From Pseudoalteromonas sp. CO133X (GTDB taxonomy: Bacteria > Pseudomonadota > Gammaproteobacteria > Enterobacterales > Alteromonadaceae): a DNA stretch of 64,000 nucleotides. Position numbers and translations under genes: made by a program. Numbering within the stretch: position 1 is the stretch's first letter; each line of letters starts with the position of its first letter. The DNA lies in NCBI GenBank assembly GCA_004208945.1, contig SGPE01000022.1:121115-185114 (forward strand), in the 5' to 3' direction. This document shows positions 7,597 through 15,719 of the stretch, piece by piece. The notes under the pieces are model-generated. The model was not told where the DNA came from. It searched no databases and saw nothing but the letters and a program-made list of their open reading frames with translations.

Positions 7597-8874
7597 TCAG
7601 AATACAGTAATTTGAGCCTGCGTGCCTTGCTGGGGTTTTGAGTTTATTGATAACTCAAAGCCTTGGTTGCGCACAAGTTCTCGGGTGATCACAAGTCCTA
7701 TACCTGTACCATTTGCCTTGGTTGAGTAAAATGGTACAAACAAGTTATCAGGATTTTGAATACCACAGCCTTGGTCGCTAATTTCAATATTTAAGTTATC
7801 ACCTTGCCTTGACCAAGTGAGGGTTGGGGCTGAATCGCTACCTGCTTCAAAGGCATTTTTTATTAGGTTGATCAACGCTTGTTCTAGCTGACCTAAGTCG
7901 GCATTAAAATGTAACTCTTCGCTGCTATTTATTACTAGTTCAGGAAAGATAGCGCTTAAGCGAGTGTTTAATTGCTCGCAACTGATTACCTGTTTTTGTG
8001 CGGGGGGTAGCTTGGCAAACGCACTGTAACTGGCTACAAAATCAAGCAAGTGCTGAGCGCGTTTTTCTATTACTTGCAGCATATCTTGGGCGAGATCATC
8101 GTGACTGCTTATTTGCCCTTGGCGTTTAAGGGTTTGCAATGACTGACTCATTGAATAAATCGGCGTGAGTGAGTTACGCACTTCATGATTTAACACGCGA
8201 ATTAACCGTTGCCAAACAAGTTGTTCATTATCGCGAAGCTGTTGCTCAATTGAAAAGAAGGTTAGTAATTCAAAGTTTCTGCCAGTCCGCCAAAAAGTCT
8301 GCGATGAGATTTGAAAGCGTTGTTTAAACAGTGAGTCACTGTTTTGTTGCCACTCGCCATCATGCAGGGCAATGCCTAAGTCGCTGGCCGATTTACCTTC
8401 AATCTGGCGATGGTTAATACTGTTTTTAAACGCCTTATTGCTAAAGTAAATTAAGCCATGGGGGTCTAGGATAACGATGGGTAAGTCCAGCATGCTGGCA
8501 AACTCAAAAACAAACTCTTCTGTTTGCATATAATGGCGTTTGTTCTTGGCTATTTTATTGCTGAGCTTGGCAAAATCTTGCTTGAGCGCTGCGACTCGTC
8601 CACTTTGGTAAGGCGCTAAATGCCAACTATTACTTTCGTCATTTGCCAGTGCATCTAGTTGCAGGCCAAATCGTTCAACCACATCGGTGATCACTCGGTA
8701 GCTTTTAATTAAAGCAAAAGCGCTTATCCCTATAAACGGCAATAATAGGCTGATACTGGCAAACCAATCTAATTTTAAGCTGAGCGAAAGGGCAATACCA
8801 AGCGTTAATAGCACTGCTATAACCATATAAAAATAGCGTCGAATACGCTGCTCTAACGACAACTTGCTACTCAT
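7597..8874 (-). CDS. membrane sensor histidine kinase (NtrB/NtrY-like)
   Basis: A 425-residue kinase. Two hydrophobic segments at about 15-32 and 38-57 with almost no periplasmic loop, a PAS-like region (about 115-200), HisKA motif LNHEVRNSLTP (His230), N box LINLIKNAFEAG, G1 DQGCGI and G2 GTGIGL. The short external loop suggests that it senses within the membrane or receives a signal from the neighbouring ABC transporter. It directly follows the sigma-54 activator (start abuts the upstream stop) and is surely its partner. Last gene of the operon starting at 14791. Confidence 0.88.
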   Translation of the reverse strand: MSSKLSLEQRIRRYFYMVIAVLLTLGIALSLSLKLDWFASISLLLPFIGISAFALIKSYRVITDVVERFGLQLDALANDESNSWHLAPYQSGRVAALKQDFAKLSNKIAKNKRHYMQTEEFVFEFASMLDLPIVILDPHGLIYFSNKAFKNSINHRQIEGKSASDLGIALHDGEWQQNSDSLFKQRFQISSQTFWRTGRNFELLTFFSIEQQLRDNEQLVWQRLIRVLNHEVRNSLTPIYSMSQSLQTLKRQGQISSHDDLAQDMLQVIEKRAQHLLDFVASYSAFAKLPPAQKQVISCEQLNTRLSAIFPELVINSSEELHFNADLGQLEQALINLIKNAFEAGSDSAPTLTWSRQGDNLNIEISDQGCGIQNPDNLFVPFYSTKANGTGIGLVITRELVRNQGFELSINSKPQQGTQAQITVF

Positions 8875-10251
8875 TTAGCGTTCTACTTCTTTTAAATCGA
8901 GCTGATGTTTATCAATGCGACGATAAATCGCCGATTTGCTTAACCCTAAAAACTCTCCTGCGGCGATAACATTGCCATTAAATTGCAGCAGCGCTTTTTG
9001 AATCATCTGTTTTTCAAGCTCTTCAAGGGGCAATAGTGGCAAAGCTTGTTCTGCATTACTATTCATTTGCTCGCAACTTGGTTGATCTAAAATGAGGTCA
9101 TTGGCTTGAATATTGTTGTTATCGCTCATGATCACCGCGCGTTCAATGCAGTGGCTTAGCTCACGAATATTACCTGGCCAGCTGTAATTTTTTAGCGCCT
9201 TTAGGGCATGATCACTGAGCGCCATATTCGCGCGTTGGTATTTTTTACCGTGCACCAACAATAAGTGTTCAGCTAAGGGGGCAATGTCGTCTTTTCTGTC
9301 GCGAAGCGGTGGAATGTGCAGTTCAATGGTATTGAGTCTAAATAATAAGTCACGGCGGAATTCACCCTGCTCAATGGCTGTAGCTAATTCACTATTGGTG
9401 GCAGAAATAATGCGAACATCGGCGGTTTTGGTTTGGCTTGAGCCTAGCACTTCGAATTCTTTGCTTTCTAGCACACGGAGCATTTTACTTTGCAGCTCAA
9501 GGCTTAAAGTCGCAATTTCATCTAAAAATAAGGTGCCGCCTTCGGCAATTTCAAACCGTCCTAAGCGGTCTTCTTTGGCATCAGTAAAAGAGCCTTTCTT
9601 ATGACCAAATAATTCGCTTTCGAATAGTGTCGGGGCAATGGCGCCAACATTCACGCTTACATAGCGTTTATCACATCGGAGTGAATGCTGGTGAATATAA
9701 TGTGCCAATAAGCTTTTGCCTGTGCCATTTTCGCCAGTAATTAAAATGCTGGCATCGGTTTTAGCAGCGCGCTCAGCTTTGGCGAGTAACAGCTGCATGA
9801 TTTCTGATTGGGCTATGTAATGGGCCTGTGTGTCGCTGGTAAGTGCCTTTAAGCACGCGTTGTCGTGATTACTTTGCTTAAGTTTTAGTTGTTGTTGCAC
9901 AACGGCGGTTAAGCGTAAGTTATTCCATGGCTTTTCAACAAAGTCGACAGCCCCTAATTGCATGGCTTTTACGGCAACATCAATGCTGGCCCATGCGGTC
10001 ATCACAATGACAGGTATGGTCGAACCTAATTGATTTAGTTGCTTTAAAAAGCGTAACCCTTCTTCACCTGAGGTGGTGTCGAGCTTGTAGTTCATATCGA
10101 GCAAAATCAGGCTAATGTGCTCTGATTTTAATGACTCAAGGGCATGTTCAGGGCCTTCGGCCTCAAGGCAATGTAAGCCCAATTGTTGTAATGCAACAGT
10201 AGCAGCCAGACGTACATCAGCTTGATCGTCTATGACTAAGATTTTGTCCAT
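8875..10251 (-). CDS. NtrC-family sigma-54-dependent response regulator
   Basis: A 458-residue activator. Receiver (1-120, acceptor Asp52 in LLDMNYKLD), AAA+ domain (about 145-380) with Walker A GENGTGKS (173-180), and a Fis-type HTH (about 415-455, GNVIAAGEFLGLSKSAIYRR). The sigma-54 contact loop reads GSFTDA (220-225) rather than GAFTGA. It probably activates its own operon, since a sigma-54 promoter and a palindromic upstream site precede the first gene (14829-14913). The 63-base gap to the permease gene upstream contains a hairpin (10276-10303). Partner kinase is the next gene. Confidence 0.9.
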   Translation of the reverse strand: MDKILVIDDQADVRLAATVALQQLGLHCLEAEGPEHALESLKSEHISLILLDMNYKLDTTSGEEGLRFLKQLNQLGSTIPVIVMTAWASIDVAVKAMQLGAVDFVEKPWNNLRLTAVVQQQLKLKQSNHDNACLKALTSDTQAHYIAQSEIMQLLLAKAERAAKTDASILITGENGTGKSLLAHYIHQHSLRCDKRYVSVNVGAIAPTLFESELFGHKKGSFTDAKEDRLGRFEIAEGGTLFLDEIATLSLELQSKMLRVLESKEFEVLGSSQTKTADVRIISATNSELATAIEQGEFRRDLLFRLNTIELHIPPLRDRKDDIAPLAEHLLLVHGKKYQRANMALSDHALKALKNYSWPGNIRELSHCIERAVIMSDNNNIQANDLILDQPSCEQMNSNAEQALPLLPLEELEKQMIQKALLQFNGNVIAAGEFLGLSKSAIYRRIDKHQLDLKEVER

Positions 10252-10275
10252 GATGTTTTCTTATTATCCTGTTGA

Positions 10276-10303
10276 GGCAGCTTAAGCTAAAACTAAAGCT
10301 GCC
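10276..10303. other. intercistronic hairpin between permease and regulator genes
   Basis: GGCAGCTT (10276-10283) pairs with AAGCTGCC (10296-10303) around a 12-base loop. There is no T-run downstream on the minus strand, so it looks like a processing or stability element rather than a terminator. It may help uncouple regulator from transporter expression. Confidence 0.45.
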
Positions 10304-10314
10304 ATTTTGTGCTG

Positions 10315-12765
10315 TTAATCGTTACGCAGTGCGGCCATAGGTTTTGCTTTAAGCAGTAAAACCAAAGGTCTAAAGCAAGCGAATAGCGCAATACATAAGG
10401 TAATACTCCAAGCGAGTAATTGCAGTCTTACATCAAGTATCAGCCAAGACATTAGCTGGCCTTGCAACATGTAAAAACCTATCATTACCACAGCAAGTGC
10501 AACCGCAAAGCCAATGAGCACAGGGATAATAGCTTCAACACTCATCAGCTTGAATAAGCGTGCTTTTTTTGCACCTAATGCCATACGAATACCAAACTCA
10601 TAACGGCGCAGACCCAGGTTGTAGCTTAGTACCCCAAAAATACCAATTGCTGCTAATAATAGAGTAAATAGCGCTAAGGTACTACATAGAACCACAGTCA
10701 GTCGGCTCATATACAGTAAATTGTCGTACTCTTGTTGCAGGTCATTAAACTGCCACATGGTTAGGTCGCTGTTCTTTTCTTTTAGCGTATTAAGTATTTG
10801 TTTATTAGTCAGCTTAACCCCATCAGAAGCTTTGATAGTAAACATGTAGCTATACGGTGTTGATGGCCACCAAATGTGACGACCAAACGACTCATCGTAG
10901 TATTTAGGGTGATTAAAATCTTCGGTTACACCCACCACTTCATACATCTTTTCTTCTAAGCCTTGGTAGCTCTTGCCGATGATATTTCGATAGTCTTGGC
11001 CTGGTAATAAGTTCTCTGCAACGCTGACTGATACCAGTATCTCGTTGGTTTCACCACGTATAGCTTGTTCGCTAAAGGTGCGGCCAGCGAGAATTTTGGT
11101 GTTAACTAACGCAAAGTAATCAGGCCCTACCCACTGACTAGGGAAGAAAATTGAGCTTTTACCGTTTACATCAGTCAGGGTGTTGGCATTTTGTCTTGCT
11201 GATACTGGGCTGTGACCCAAGGCAACATCATCAATGCCTTGGCTATCAAGCAAAACCTGCTTGTATTGCAGCATATGTTCGTAGCGCTCCGCCAATGACA
11301 TCTGATTATTTGGCTGGAACAGGTTGGCAAAATACAGGTTTTCGGTATCACTGCCGAGTGGGCGGTTAATCGTGCCCATAGCTTTACTGACTACCATCAC
11401 CGAAAAACTAACAAGCAGCGCGGCAACAAACATTTGTGAGCCAATTAAAATACGCACTGTACGGCCAGATACCTGCGAAACCCCGCCTTTTCCACTGTTC
11501 TGCATTTGCGTATTTAGGGTTTTGTAATTCACCAAACGCGCTGTAATTACAGAGAAAATATAAGCAAGAGCAATACACAGTATGATGGCAACAATGACCA
11601 ACGTGCTATCAACCGCCAAGCTGTTAACCAGTGGTAATCGTCCTTCTGCCAATACTTTAAATAAACGTATGCCCCATACCGATAAAAACAGTGCAATGCT
11701 TACCGATAAGGTCATTAAAATTAGTGACTGTAAAAAGATACTTTTAAATAACGTGCTGCGTTTAGCACCTAACACCGCCTGCAAGGCGAGGGTTTTATGT
11801 TGAGCAAGAGCGCGCGAGAAGAATAAAGTACTGACGTTAAGTACTGCAATAATCAGTAGCCCTACTGCACCGGCTAACATCATTAAGCTTAAGTCATCGT
11901 TATTACCCAGCTCAACGTCACGATAAGGAGTTACTTCAGGTTTTACATCGGTGATCCCCCCGTTGTTTAGCCACTCTGATTTAACCGTATCAATCTGCTG
12001 TTTTAAATCGACTTTAACTTGATCTATGGTGACCCCAGGCTTTAAAACTGCAATCAGTTTTAGGTTTTTAAAAGTGTTTGTCCACGGGCTTTGCCAATCA
12101 TCATTGTGAAAGTAACGGCGGTCAGCACTTGATGGAAACCATACTTCAACATCGCTTGCTTTAAACATGTAAGGTGGGCTGAATGAGTCATCAACAACAC
12201 CGACGATACGGTGAACGTAATCGGTTTCACCCGCCATGACTGAAAGTGTTTTACCAATAATGTTCGGGTCGCTGTTGTAATGCTTGCGCCAAAAGTTAGC
12301 AGAGATAACAACGCGGTCATCAGGTGTTTCTAGCGTTTCTCCAAGGTCAAAACCCTGTCCCATTAAAAATGGCGTGTTTAATAAGTCAAAGTAGTTGCCG
12401 CCAACATACAGCACAGGCTCTTTAGGCTCGCCATCAAGGTTTGCAAAGATTTGCTCACCCGCATTGATCATCATACTTTGTTCAAAGCTTTGATTATGCT
12501 TAAGCCAATGCACCATCGATTGATAGCTTTGAAAGCCGGTGGCATCGTAGTCATCATAAGTAAGAGATTGCTCAACCACCACCATGCGGCTTTCATCGTA
12601 CACATCAAGGGGCTTTAAAAAGTAGCTGTTAACAAGGCTAAGCACCACAAACAAGGTTGCCAGTGTTAAAGCAAGTGTTGCGATAACCGCAGTGACAAAG
12701 CCCGGTGCATTCATTAATGATGCCCACGCTAAGCTTAATTGGGCGCGTGTTTTGGTTAATTTCAT
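10315..12765 (-). CDS. MacB/FtsX-family ABC transporter permease
   Basis: An 816-residue permease with two repeats of the MacB periplasmic domain plus FtsX core. Hydrophobic segments are seen near residue 25, at about 290-440 (three) and at about 690-810 (three). The motif GVLSYNLGLRRYEFGIRMALGAKK near the C-terminus, with an earlier LALQAVLGAKR, is typical of FtsX/MacB permeases. There is no ATPase domain; the ATPase is the separate gene ending at 12765. The family acts by mechanotransmission, driving export through a periplasmic adaptor rather than moving substrate across the inner membrane. Substrate unknown; antimicrobial peptides or envelope lipids are the usual guesses. Confidence 0.88.
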   Translation of the reverse strand: MKLTKTRAQLSLAWASLMNAPGFVTAVIATLALTLATLFVVLSLVNSYFLKPLDVYDESRMVVVEQSLTYDDYDATGFQSYQSMVHWLKHNQSFEQSMMINAGEQIFANLDGEPKEPVLYVGGNYFDLLNTPFLMGQGFDLGETLETPDDRVVISANFWRKHYNSDPNIIGKTLSVMAGETDYVHRIVGVVDDSFSPPYMFKASDVEVWFPSSADRRYFHNDDWQSPWTNTFKNLKLIAVLKPGVTIDQVKVDLKQQIDTVKSEWLNNGGITDVKPEVTPYRDVELGNNDDLSLMMLAGAVGLLIIAVLNVSTLFFSRALAQHKTLALQAVLGAKRSTLFKSIFLQSLILMTLSVSIALFLSVWGIRLFKVLAEGRLPLVNSLAVDSTLVIVAIILCIALAYIFSVITARLVNYKTLNTQMQNSGKGGVSQVSGRTVRILIGSQMFVAALLVSFSVMVVSKAMGTINRPLGSDTENLYFANLFQPNNQMSLAERYEHMLQYKQVLLDSQGIDDVALGHSPVSARQNANTLTDVNGKSSIFFPSQWVGPDYFALVNTKILAGRTFSEQAIRGETNEILVSVSVAENLLPGQDYRNIIGKSYQGLEEKMYEVVGVTEDFNHPKYYDESFGRHIWWPSTPYSYMFTIKASDGVKLTNKQILNTLKEKNSDLTMWQFNDLQQEYDNLLYMSRLTVVLCSTLALFTLLLAAIGIFGVLSYNLGLRRYEFGIRMALGAKKARLFKLMSVEAIIPVLIGFAVALAVVMIGFYMLQGQLMSWLILDVRLQLLAWSITLCIALFACFRPLVLLLKAKPMAALRND

Positions 12766-13517
12766 TACATCACCTCGGCGCTTTCGAGTACTTGCTCAGC
12801 AGTGTCGCTGCTAGGTGCTTGGCGAGCTTCAGAGTAGGAAACAATTTCACCATCTAGCAATTTAAGTTGCGTCTTTGCACGTCCGGCATAACGTAAATCA
12901 TGGGTTACCATACAAATCGTGGTGCCTTTTTTATTCAGCTCATCAAGCAAGTCCATGACAGCATCACCATTTTTTGAGTCTAAGTTACCGGTCGGCTCAT
13001 CCACCAATAAAATACTTGGCTTGCCAGCCAGCGCGCGGGCAATAGCAATACGCTGTTGCTGACCACCTGATAATTGATTTGGTTTGTGCTGAGAGCGGTG
13101 GCCCATTTCAACTTCATCAAGGGCCTGCCTTACCGCAAGCTCTATTTCGCTAGGGCTCATGGCTGGCTCTCGGTAAGTGAGCGGCAGTGCCACGTTGTCA
13201 AAAACCGATAATTCATCAATTAAGTTAAATGACTGAAATATAAAACCAATGTGAAGGTTTCTAAGTTCAGCTTGCTGATCCATATCGAGGGTTTTTGTGT
13301 CGACTTCTTTAATGAAATAGTCGCCAGCAGTTGGGCTATCGAGTAAGCCTAATAATGACAGCAGCGTCGATTTACCGCAGCCAGATGGGCCGCTGATGCA
13401 GATATAGTCACCTTGGTTTATATTCAGGCTGATGTCTTTTAATGCGTAGGTTTCAACATTTTGGCCGCGATAAACTTTGGCGATTTTGTTTAATGAGATA
13501 AGCGTGTTGGTTTTCAT
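12765..13517 (-). CDS. ABC transporter ATP-binding protein (MacB/LolD type)
   Basis: A 250-residue ATPase. Walker A GPSGCGKSTL, Q-loop FIFQSFNLIDEL, signature LSGGQQQR, Walker B ILLVDEPTGNLD and the switch His in MVTHD. GNLDS is characteristic of the LolD/MacB subfamily. I place the start at MKTNTLISL (13517) because ATGA there overlaps the stop of the upstream adaptor gene by four bases and an AGGACA ribosome site precedes it; an upstream start at 13559 would run into that gene. The stop overlaps the permease start by one base. Confidence 0.92.
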   Translation of the reverse strand: MKTNTLISLNKIAKVYRGQNVETYALKDISLNINQGDYICISGPSGCGKSTLLSLLGLLDSPTAGDYFIKEVDTKTLDMDQQAELRNLHIGFIFQSFNLIDELSVFDNVALPLTYREPAMSPSEIELAVRQALDEVEMGHRSQHKPNQLSGGQQQRIAIARALAGKPSILLVDEPTGNLDSKNGDAVMDLLDELNKKGTTICMVTHDLRYAGRAKTQLKLLDGEIVSYSEARQAPSSDTAEQVLESAEVM

Positions 13518-14791
13518 AAACTGTCCTGTTCGATTTTTATTGTTGCCAAATGCTGCCATTTAGAAAGGTCTGAAATGATCAGCTGTTCGCCCACGGTGGC
13601 ACCGCTCAAAAGTTGAATTTGATTGTCACTGAGTGTACCAAATTCGATATTGATTGGCGTTGCTAACTGGGTATTTGGATTAAGTTTAAACAGCGTGGCT
13701 TTGCTGTGTGCTTGTGCTTTTTGTGGCACGTTAATGGTTAACGCATCGGGAATAATGTTGCTAACCACATAGCCTTCAATGCTTAAATCGGGGCGAGCAT
13801 TGGCAGGCAGTGTACCTTGTAAATCAAGTTCGATAATAACTCGACCATCGGTAACGATAGGGTCAATTCGGGTGACTTTGGCATCAACTTCACCTTGCTC
13901 TGCTTGGCTAAAAGTGTTTACTTTCGCTGCCATATTGAGTGCCACTTTTTCGGCGTCAGCTTGCTTAACGCTTAGCTCTGCTTTTAGTGCTTTGTTTGAG
14001 CCAACTACCGCAAGGCGGGTACCCGGCACGAGGTTTTGGCCAAGTTCAACATTCAATTCTTGTAGCATGCCATCGATACCTGCCGTTATTTGCAGCTGAT
14101 CAAAAGCGTGTTGCTCAACTTGATAATTAAGCTCAAATTGGCTTAATAGTTCTTGCAGTATTTTACTACGTTGTAAATGCATTTCTTTAAGCTGTGCAAG
14201 GCGTTGCTGCTCGATCCTTACGCGCTCTGTAAGCTGTGCAACGTTAAGCACGCTTCGTTTGTAATCGAGGCTTGAAACAATCCCTTGCTCGATCAGTTTG
14301 CTTTCAGCATCGACTCTGAGCTCTGCGCTTTGCAGCTCACTTTTCAAAATGGCGAGATTCGCTTGGCGCTCAAGTAGCTCGCTTTGCTGGTTAATTTTTT
14401 GCTCATTAACACTGGCTTTTTGGCGAGCAAGTTCTAGCCGAGCGACCGACAAACGCTGTGCTTGCTGTGGGTTGACGAGGCTTAAAATCACCGTGTCTTT
14501 TTTAACGATAGTGCCAGGGTAAACATGGATAGCTTCGACCATTGCGGTGTCGGTATTGGTTAAATAACGTTGATACTTTGGCTTTAAACGACCAAAGCCA
14601 CGTATTTTTACCATAAAGTCGGCTTGTTCTACGGTCGCTATTTGTAGTTGGCTTGCAGCAACCACAGTGGGTGTCGCCCATTGATACATCATTAAAGCGC
14701 CAAGAGCCGATACGCCAATGGCTGCACCAATCAGCCATTTTTTAGCTTTTGATTGCTGAGGTTTGCGTTTTAGTGTGCTGTCTAAATCCAT
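13514..14791 (-). CDS. periplasmic adaptor (membrane fusion protein), HlyD/MacA-like
   Basis: A 425-residue protein with an N-terminal cytoplasmic stretch and one membrane anchor (about residues 18-40). It continues with a lipoyl/biotinyl-like half-motif around VEAIHVYPGTIVKKDTVI, a long alpha-helical hairpin (about 115-240, rich in Gln, Glu, Leu), the second lipoyl half (ITAGIDGMLQELNVELGQ) and beta-barrel and membrane-proximal domains. It would couple the MacB-like permease to an outer-membrane channel, which is not encoded here. First gene of the operon, preceded by a sigma-54 promoter. No strong ribosome site is visible. Confidence 0.87.
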   Translation of the reverse strand: MDLDSTLKRKPQQSKAKKWLIGAAIGVSALGALMMYQWATPTVVAASQLQIATVEQADFMVKIRGFGRLKPKYQRYLTNTDTAMVEAIHVYPGTIVKKDTVILSLVNPQQAQRLSVARLELARQKASVNEQKINQQSELLERQANLAILKSELQSAELRVDAESKLIEQGIVSSLDYKRSVLNVAQLTERVRIEQQRLAQLKEMHLQRSKILQELLSQFELNYQVEQHAFDQLQITAGIDGMLQELNVELGQNLVPGTRLAVVGSNKALKAELSVKQADAEKVALNMAAKVNTFSQAEQGEVDAKVTRIDPIVTDGRVIIELDLQGTLPANARPDLSIEGYVVSNIIPDALTINVPQKAQAHSKATLFKLNPNTQLATPINIEFGTLSDNQIQLLSGATVGEQLIISDLSKWQHLATIKIEQDSL

Positions 14792-14828
14792 GGTATTGAG
14801 AAATAGTAATAATCATGGAATAGCCAAG

Positions 14829-14843
14829 GCGAGTTTTATGCCA
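14829..14843 (-). promoter_or_regulatory. sigma-54 (-24/-12) promoter of the transporter operon
   Basis: Minus strand reads TGGCATAAAACTCGC. The invariant GG and GC are 12 bases apart start to start as sigma-54 requires, and the -24 block TTGGCA is perfect. Deviations are in the less conserved positions (TCGC for TTGC). The predicted start near 14817 leaves about 26 bases of leader before the adaptor gene. Confidence 0.7.
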
Positions 14844-14892
14844 ATAGTTAACGTTTTGAAAGATAACAACTTTTAATTTTTGGGAACATGAG

Positions 14893-14913
14893 CTTTTCCC
14901 ACTACTGGGAAAG
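14893..14913. promoter_or_regulatory. palindromic enhancer-like site for the sigma-54 activator
   Basis: TTTCCCA (14895-14901), four bases, TGGGAAA (14906-14912), with a C...G pair extending the arms further. It is centred about 87 bases upstream of the predicted sigma-54 start, a usual distance for an NtrC-type upstream site. Single TTCCCA- and CTCCCAG-like half-sites flank it at 14881-14886 and 14926-14932. Confidence 0.6.
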
Positions 14914-14944
14914 CGAGTTTTAAAACTGGGAGTGAATGCTTAAA

Positions 14945-15607
14945 TTAGCTTTCTTCGATTTTGCCGACCTGTGAAAGTTGATTAAATAAAATGCCTGCTT
15001 GGGTGCGGTTATAGACATTGAGTTTACGTAAAATCGCTGACACATGTTGTTTGATTGTGGTTTCTTGAATCGACATTTCGAAGGCGATTTGTTTATTCAA
15101 TAAGCCGTCGGCAATCATTGCAAGTACGCGGTATTGCTGCGGAGTTAGTTTTTCAAGGTTACGAGCAAATTCGCTTTGTTCGTCGTTGATCACCACATCA
15201 GTTAAATCTACTTCAGGTGGTAACCACGTATCGCCATTGAGTACATGACTAATTGCTTCACTGATGACATCTAAAGAAGATGACTTTGGAATATAACCAG
15301 CAGCGCCAAGGCTCATAGCTTGTTTGATTATGGCTGGTGTCTCATTGGCAGAGACCATGATGACTAATATATCAGGGTAGTGGTTACGCAGTTGCGAGAG
15401 GGCTTGTAGGCCATTTGCACCTGGGATCGTAAGGTCTAAAAATATCAGTTCAATCTCAGGGTGAGCGCTTAACAGTGTAAACAAACCCTCAATGTCACTG
15501 GTTTCTTTAATATGCTCTTCTGGCACTGATGTCGCGGCAGCTTGACGCAGCGCACTTCTAAATAACGGGTGATCATCGGCGATTATGGTGTTCACAGCTA
15601 AAGACAT
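14945..15607 (-). CDS. NarL/LuxR-family response regulator (candidate CrbR-like)
   Basis: A 220-residue regulator. Receiver domain with the DDHPLF acidic pocket and acceptor Asp58 in LIFLDLTIPG, then a LuxR-type HTH (LTPQQYRVLAMIADGLLNKQ...QETTIKQHVSAILRKL). I start it at MSLAVNTIIADDHP (15607), where GGAG and GAGGGA precede the ATG; an in-frame upstream start would overlap the TonB receptor gene and lacks homologous character. No kinase is adjacent. The orphan CrbS-like kinase at 4144 is a candidate partner, since CrbS works with a LuxR-type regulator. It lies next to the TonB receptor/GntP divergon, whose intergenic region has paired dyad sites. Confidence 0.88.
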   Translation of the reverse strand: MSLAVNTIIADDHPLFRSALRQAAATSVPEEHIKETSDIEGLFTLLSAHPEIELIFLDLTIPGANGLQALSQLRNHYPDILVIMVSANETPAIIKQAMSLGAAGYIPKSSSLDVISEAISHVLNGDTWLPPEVDLTDVVINDEQSEFARNLEKLTPQQYRVLAMIADGLLNKQIAFEMSIQETTIKQHVSAILRKLNVYNRTQAGILFNQLSQVGKIEES

Positions 15608-15719
15608 TCCCTCGATTCTCCAATGCGTTATGTTATAAGTGATTTTGCCTTTTGAAACAAGGTTTGCCTGAGGGGAAGTGTCAGACAAACCTTTCTCACA
15701 CAAGGATCTAGATTCTATT

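Noticed and set aside
9284-9604. 106-codon open frame antisense to the sigma-54 activator
   Set aside because: It mirrors the AAA+ coding region; no start signal and no recognisable protein features.
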